Part shown: positions 60,435-64,000 of the stretch, in pieces
Layout of the letters: each line of letters opens with the position of its first letter
How positions within the stretch are numbered: position 1 is the first letter of the stretch
Assembly: GCF_043195125.1 (NCBI RefSeq)
Contig: NZ_JBAFWR010000006.1
Origin: NCEH01 sp043195125
Lineage (GTDB): Bacteria > Pseudomonadota > Alphaproteobacteria > Rhizobiales > Xanthobacteraceae
Reading direction: 5' to 3' (one strand)
Length of the DNA: 64,000 nt
Notes under the pieces: generated by a model
Databases searched by the model: none
Seen by the model: only the letters and a program-made list of their open reading frames with translations
What the model was told of the DNA's origin: nothing
Position numbers and translations under genes: made by a program

Positions 60435-60508
60435 ATAGCTTAGCGTAGACGAACAGCGGTTTGCTGGCGCTTCGCCGCGGCTTTTCGGCGGACGAAACCG
60501 GCATTTCG
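60419..60508 (-). repeat. parS-containing conserved 90-bp element, copy 2
   Basis: The reverse complement aligns without gaps to 20517-20606 (about 72 of 90 identical by hand count). The parS palindrome is at one end and the conserved flank lies on one side only. Similarity continues weakly to about 60533 through a palindrome. The 189-bp gap between the permease and the flavin reductase contains no other feature. Confidence 0.75.
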
Positions 60509-60534
60509 CCCGAAGTTCGGGCGATGAATGCCGG
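60498..60534. repeat. Near-perfect 37-bp palindrome beside parS copy 2
   Basis: The outer arms CCGGCATT (60498-60505) and AATGCCGG (60527-60534) enclose the inner arms CGCCCGAA (60507-60514) and TTCGGGCG (60516-60523). It could form a strong hairpin. The corresponding place near copy 1 keeps CGCCCGAA but lacks the full symmetry. Confidence 0.6.
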
Positions 60535-60585
60535 CACGCGCCGGTGTGCCGCTTCCGGCTGCGTTGGGCGAGCGCGAGACGCCGA

Positions 60586-61134
60586 TCAGGGCATCCGGGA
60601 GGGAAGGGTGATCGTGTCGCCATCCACCTGGAATGTGCCGTAGCCGTGGTGATGGATGGTCTTGGGCGCCGTTTGCGCCGGATCGTGCCATGCCTTCACC
60701 ACTTCCAATATGAAAAGGTTATAGGCGTTCACCAGCCGGGTATCCCGCACGACACATTCGAGGTTCGCAAAGCATTCCCCCACCAGCGGCGCCGCGACCT
60801 GGGCGGCGGGCAGGGGGGTGAGGCCGCAGGCGGCGAACTTGTCCGTCTCGCGTCCGGAGCAATTGCCCACCGCGACCACCTTGGCGGCCAGATCCACGGT
60901 TGGAATGGCGATGACGCACGCCTTGGTCGCCCGCAATGCCGCGAAGCTGAAATCGCCGCTGCTGACGATGCAGGCGATCAAGGGCGGATTGAAATCCACC
61001 ATCATGTGCCACGACATGGTCATGACATTCGCATGCCCTTTGTGGCTGGTCGTGAGCAGAACCACCGGCCCCGGCTCGATCAGCTGATAGACCTGCGACA
61101 GGGGCAGGATGTGCATCGCATGCGGGTTGTTCAT
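60586..61134 (-). CDS. Flavin reductase-family (FMN split-barrel) protein
   Basis: A 182-residue protein of the flavin reductase-like domain family: VVLLTTSHKGHANVMTMSWHMMVDFNPPLIACIVSSGDFSF (split, flavin-binding strands) and a late LVNAYNLFILEVVKAWHD. It reduces free flavin or acts as an FMN-binding oxidoreductase. It lies just beyond the sulfonate-type cluster on the opposite strand. It might supply FMNH2 to an SsuD-type enzyme, although it is not in that operon and resembles the DIM6/NTAB group more than SsuE. Confidence 0.83.
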   Translation of the reverse strand: MNNPHAMHILPLSQVYQLIEPGPVVLLTTSHKGHANVMTMSWHMMVDFNPPLIACIVSSGDFSFAALRATKACVIAIPTVDLAAKVVAVGNCSGRETDKFAACGLTPLPAAQVAAPLVGECFANLECVVRDTRLVNAYNLFILEVVKAWHDPAQTAPKTIHHHGYGTFQVDGDTITLPSRMP

Positions 61135-61557
61135 CGCAAGGCCCCGATCGCTTGTGGCATTCTCGCCCCCGGCGCTGCCGGCACGCCCGAGGGATGTTCC
61201 GGGCGCGGTTTATGTGGGGCGGCAGCATCCGGCCGTTTGCGATCCCGGCGCCTTGCGCTGTGTCAAGAACGCGGCCGCGCCACGGGCAGCGGCACCGCCC
61301 GCCGCCCCGCGCGCGGCTGGAAGCAGAGGGCGGCACTATACCAAGGTATGTGCGGGTTAAACTCACCATCGGGCCTGCGAAACCCATGTAGACTGGAGCG
61401 TGCCGCCCGATCTTCTATCCTTTTCCGGTCGCCAAGCGATGCATACCGGCTGGCTCAAAGATCGCCCGGCTGTCTTCGGCCCCTCGGGCGCGACGGCATC
61501 CGAACGCACACCGCCGGCCGGCATCAGAGGGCTGCTTCAACGCCGGGGGTCCAGGCC
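61135..61557. other. 423-bp divergent intergenic region
   Basis: It lies between the flavin reductase (minus) and the short AraC gene (plus). I see no gene, clear promoter pair or repeat in it. A long open frame on the plus strand runs through it into the AraC gene, but it has no recognisable domain before 61558 and crosses the flavin reductase in antisense. Confidence 0.5.
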
Positions 61558-62016
61558 ATGTCGCTTCACGTTCACGCGTCTTTCGAGCCCTCCGCCGCCC
61601 GCGTGCCTGTGGGAGATCTCGTTGAGGCTCTCAAGCGGGAGGACGCCGGGCTTCCCGCCGTCCCCGCGCGCCAGCGCTGCGGCCTGCCGCAATGGCGGCT
61701 GAAGCGCGTGGTGGCTTATGTCGAGACCCATCTCGCCGAGCCCGTCACCCTGGCCGACATGGCCGGTGCCGCCGGCTTGAGCCGCATGCATTTTGCGGCA
61801 CAGTTTCGCGCCACCACCGGCCAGCGGCCCCACGAATATCTGCTGGCCCGCCGCATCGCGCGGGCGAGGGGCCTGCTGCTGGAGACAGGCGAAAGCGTGG
61901 TTCAGATCGCCCTCGGCGTGGGCTTCCAGACCCAGGCGCACTTCACCACCGTGTTCCGCCGGTTCGTCGGAGAAACGCCGTATCGCTGGCGCTGCGCCCA
62001 TCGCGCTGGGACCTGA
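61558..62016 (+). CDS. Short AraC-family transcriptional regulator
   Basis: A 152-residue protein. Residues about 48-148 form the complete AraC double helix-turn-helix (VVAYVETHLAEPVTLADMAGAAGLSRMHFAAQFRATTGQRPHEYLL, then ESVVQIALGVGFQTQAHFTTVFRRFVGETPYRWR, both split). The N-terminus is too short for a sensor domain, so effector control may come from a partner or from expression level. The ATG at 61558 gives the shortest start that keeps the domain. The ribosome site is weak. Its target is not evident. Confidence 0.8.
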   Translation: MSLHVHASFEPSAARVPVGDLVEALKREDAGLPAVPARQRCGLPQWRLKRVVAYVETHLAEPVTLADMAGAAGLSRMHFAAQFRATTGQRPHEYLLARRIARARGLLLETGESVVQIALGVGFQTQAHFTTVFRRFVGETPYRWRCAHRAGT

Positions 62017-62150
62017 GCGCCGCCTCGGGCGACCCGCGCTCGTTCATGGCGGCGCGCCTCAGTATTCCGGCGAACCTCCGCTGTTGCGCCCTCAAGACTT
62101 GTGCTTGTGCAAGCGCCGCGCCGCGCCGCCCCCGGGCGAGCGCGCAGGCG

Positions 62151-62807
62151 CTACTTGCCGTCTGTGGAAAGGCCGAGGGTCTGCGCCATGCGCACCAGGT
62201 CGGCCAGCGATTTCGCTTCCATCTTCCGCATCACGTGGCCTCGGTGGATCTTCACGGTGATCTCGCTGAGGCCGACTTCGGCGGCGACCTGCTTGTTCAT
62301 GAGGCCGGAGGTGACGAGGGCCATGATCTGCTTCTCGCGCGCGGTGAGCGTCGCATAGGATTGCTCCACCACCGAGACCGCCTTGTGCGCCTCGCGCCGG
62401 GCGCGGTCGGCATCGAGTGCGGTGGTGACGGCGTCGAGCATGTCCTGGTCGCGGAACGGCTTCGTGAGGAAGTCCACGGCGCCTGCCTTCATCGCGCGGA
62501 CCGACATGGGAATGTCGCCGTGGCCGGTCATGAAGATGATGGGCATGTCGGTCGCGGATTTCGCCAGCTGCGCCTGGAAATCGAGCCCGCTGACACCCGG
62601 CAGGCGGATATCCAGCACCAGGCAGCGCGGCACATCGGGAAGCTTTGCCGCAAGCAGCTCCGCCGCCGAGCCGAACAGTTCCACCCGCAGCCCGACCGAG
62701 CGGAACAGGCTGGACAGGGCGGTTCGCAGGTCGGCATCGTCGTCGATGACGATGACCAGGGGCTCGCTGGACGACGCGGTTGCGCTTGAGGCCGGGCGAA
62801 TGCTCAC
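62151..62807 (-). CDS. Response regulator, FixJ type (REC plus LuxR HTH)
   Basis: A 218-residue regulator: receiver with D22-D24, phospho-acceptor D66 (LVLDIRLPG), MTGHGD and LTKPF, then an HTH (about 150-212: LTAREKQIMALVTSGLMNKQVAAEVGLSEITVKIHRGHVMRKM, split). The FixJ/TodT-like sequence belongs to the NarL superfamily. The start overlaps the kinase stop by 4 bp (ATGA), so the two form a cognate pair. The target genes are not visible. Nitrogen-fixation control should not be assumed from the family name. Confidence 0.92.
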   Translation of the reverse strand: MSIRPASSATASSSEPLVIVIDDDADLRTALSSLFRSVGLRVELFGSAAELLAAKLPDVPRCLVLDIRLPGVSGLDFQAQLAKSATDMPIIFMTGHGDIPMSVRAMKAGAVDFLTKPFRDQDMLDAVTTALDADRARREAHKAVSVVEQSYATLTAREKQIMALVTSGLMNKQVAAEVGLSEITVKIHRGHVMRKMEAKSLADLVRMAQTLGLSTDGK

Positions 62808-64000
62808 GAGCAGGTTTCCTCATGCATGGGCAGCGTGACGCTGAAACACATGCCACCGCCCGCGTTGAGGGTGGCGGCGACAAGACCGTTATGCGCCTCG
62901 ATGATCGAGCGCGAGATGGATAGGCCCATGCCCATGCCATCGCTCTTGGTGCTGTAGAACGCATTGAACAGCAATGGAATATTTTGCGGCTCCACGCCGG
63001 GGCCGGTATCCGAGATGCGGATCTGCACCGCGTTGGGGGACGCACCCTCGAGCCGGCGCGTCTCCACCCGCAGGCGCCGGCGCGCGGCCGGAACCGCCTC
63101 CATGGCCTGGATGGCGTTGAGCGCGAGATTGATGACCACCTGCTGCAATTGCACCCGGTCTCCGAGAACGCGGGGCACGCCCCGGTCCAGGGAGAGATCG
63201 AGCGTCACGCGATGGTTGGAAAGCTCGCGCTCCACCAGCAGCAGCGCGTCGTTCATCGCTTCGTTGACGTCCACCGGCACGCGGTCCGCTTCCCCGCGGC
63301 GCGCGAGGGCGCGCAAGCGGGCGACCACGTCGCTGGCGCGCCGGCCGTTGCGGATCATCTGCTCCACGGCGGACTTGGCCTCCCCGAGATCGGGGATCGC
63401 CCGGTCGAGCCAGCGCAGGCAGGCTTCGCCATTGGTCACCACCGCCGCCAGCGGCTGGTTGATCTCGTGGGCGATGGATGCGGTCAGCTCGCCCATGGTG
63501 GTGATGCGGGTGACGTGGGCGAGTTCCGCCTGGGATTGGTGAAGGGCGTCCTCGGCGCGCTTGCGCTCGGTGATGTCGCTGTTTGTTTCCATGGCGGCCA
63601 GCGGCCGCCCGCGCTCGTCGCGCTGCAGCGACCAGCGGCTCATGACCACGACGGAAGCGCCCTCGCGCGTGGTGTGGACGAGTTCGCCTTCCCACCGGCC
63701 CGCGCGCTGGAACTGCTCGAAGATGTCCTGCTGCGGCTCGGGAAACACCGTGTGCAGCAGCGCGCTGGCGCGCTGGCCGACCGCTTGCGCGCGGGTCCAG
63801 CCGTACAGCTCCTCCGCGCCGTGATTCCAATAGGTGATGATATCATCGACGGTGCGGACGAAGATCGCGTCGTGGGTCAGGTCCAGCAGATCCGCCTGCT
63901 CGCGCAAAGCGCGCGTCGCGTGCTGGTTCTTCAGCGAGAGCAGGGTCGTGACGGTGATCGCGGCAACGCTGACCACCCCCCGCATGGTGGAGGAGAGATT
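62804..64000 (-). CDS. PAS-domain sensor histidine kinase, 5' end outside window
   Basis: At least 398 residues are visible, and the frame stays open to the right edge. The visible part begins with a hydrophobic segment (VVSVAAITVTTLLSL), likely the last membrane helix. A PAS/PAC domain follows (LDLTHDAIFVRTVDDIITYWNHGAEELYGW, split; then METNSDITERKRAED), the H-box MGELTASIAHEINQPLAAVVTNGEA (split) and the ATPase domain (VVINLALNAIQAM, ISDTGPGV, GMGMGLSISRSII). This is the HPK4/FixL-DctB-like class. There is no visible haem-binding histidine signature. Translationally coupled to the FixJ-type regulator. Confidence 0.9.
   Translation of the reverse strand, partial: NLSSTMRGVVSVAAITVTTLLSLKNQHATRALREQADLLDLTHDAIFVRTVDDIITYWNHGAEELYGWTRAQAVGQRASALLHTVFPEPQQDIFEQFQRAGRWEGELVHTTREGASVVVMSRWSLQRDERGRPLAAMETNSDITERKRAEDALHQSQAELAHVTRITTMGELTASIAHEINQPLAAVVTNGEACLRWLDRAIPDLGEAKSAVEQMIRNGRRASDVVARLRALARRGEADRVPVDVNEAMNDALLLVERELSNHRVTLDLSLDRGVPRVLGDRVQLQQVVINLALNAIQAMEAVPAARRRLRVETRRLEGASPNAVQIRISDTGPGVEPQNIPLLFNAFYSTKSDGMGMGLSISRSIIEAHNGLVAATLNAGGGMCFSVTLPMHEETCS

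Noticed and set aside
60544..61557. Plus-strand frame extending the AraC protein to 490 residues
   Set aside because: The first 338 residues have no domain and cross the flavin reductase gene in antisense. The AraC domain needs only the start at 61558.
62151..64000. FixLJ oxygen-sensing system for nitrogen fixation
   Set aside because: The kinase PAS domain shows no clear haem-ligand signature in the visible part, no fix or nif genes are nearby, and FixJ-type regulators serve many roles.

Overview
The window is GC-rich and densely coded. Gene content and sequence style point to an alphaproteobacterium of the Hyphomicrobiales, plausibly Xanthobacteraceae (Xanthobacter, Azorhizobium, Starkeya or Ancylobacter). 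Supporting signs are many HAAT and NitT/TauT ABC importers, several CaiB/BaiF CoA-transferases, a FixJ-type regulator and an alphaproteobacterial Ppx-RlmE pair. The genus is an inference. Two perfect 16-bp parS sites (20591-20606 and 60419-60434) suggest that the window lies in the origin-proximal part of a main chromosome. I saw no rRNA, tRNA, CRISPR array, insertion sequence or prophage.

Region 1 (1-14330) is a catabolic island: a CitE-like CoA-ester lyase (divergent, cut by the window edge), a CaiB/BaiF CoA-transferase, a methyltransferase, a LysR regulator, a five-gene HAAT-type ABC importer, an aldehyde dehydrogenase, an SDR, a class I fumarase/mesaconase-type hydratase, an acyl-CoA dehydrogenase and a MaoC/HTD2-like hydratase. 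CoA-transferase, hydratase, lyase, dehydrogenase and LysR together resemble the itaconate/mesaconate/citramalate pathway. Region 2 (14421-23807) is mostly housekeeping: a GAF-PAS-GGDEF cyclase, nicotinate phosphoribosyltransferase, a BON-domain protein, two small unknowns, an exported chorismate mutase-like protein, parS copy 1, transaldolase, Ppx/GppA and RlmE.

Region 3 (23829-35424) is an amide/urea uptake and sensing locus. One minus-strand operon, urtABCDE-fmdA-fmdB, encodes a urea/short-amide ABC importer and a formamidase. Divergent from it is an 1123-residue protein that fuses an NCS1 nucleobase-type permease, a cysteine-rich segment, a histidine kinase and a receiver. It is followed by an overlapping REC-LuxR response regulator. 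This is the most striking architecture in the window.

Region 4 (35472-51447) holds a small Pmp3/YqaE-like membrane protein, a degenerate methyltransferase-like protein, a DHA2-type exporter, a thiolase, and an eleven-gene minus-strand operon controlled by a divergent IclR regulator. That operon combines a CoA-transferase, two adjacent acyl-CoA dehydrogenases, an enoyl-CoA hydratase, a NitT/TauT importer (ATPase and permease) and a module of acyl-CoA dehydrogenase, APH-type kinase, DUF6285-like small protein and SDR. The module matches the 4-hydroxyacyl-CoA phosphorylation/elimination module known from levulinate catabolism. A thiolase lies next to the operon and a hydroxyacyl-CoA dehydrogenase ends it.

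Region 5 (51544-64000) carries a stand-alone NitT/TauT binding protein, three small redox genes, a nitronate monooxygenase divergent from a LysR gene, and a sulfonate-type cluster: an ssuD-like monooxygenase broken by a single-base frameshift, then binding protein, ATPase and permease. parS copy 2, a flavin reductase, a short AraC protein and a FixJ-type two-component pair cut by the right edge follow. The two parS sites sit at the end of a conserved 90-bp element, present once in each orientation.
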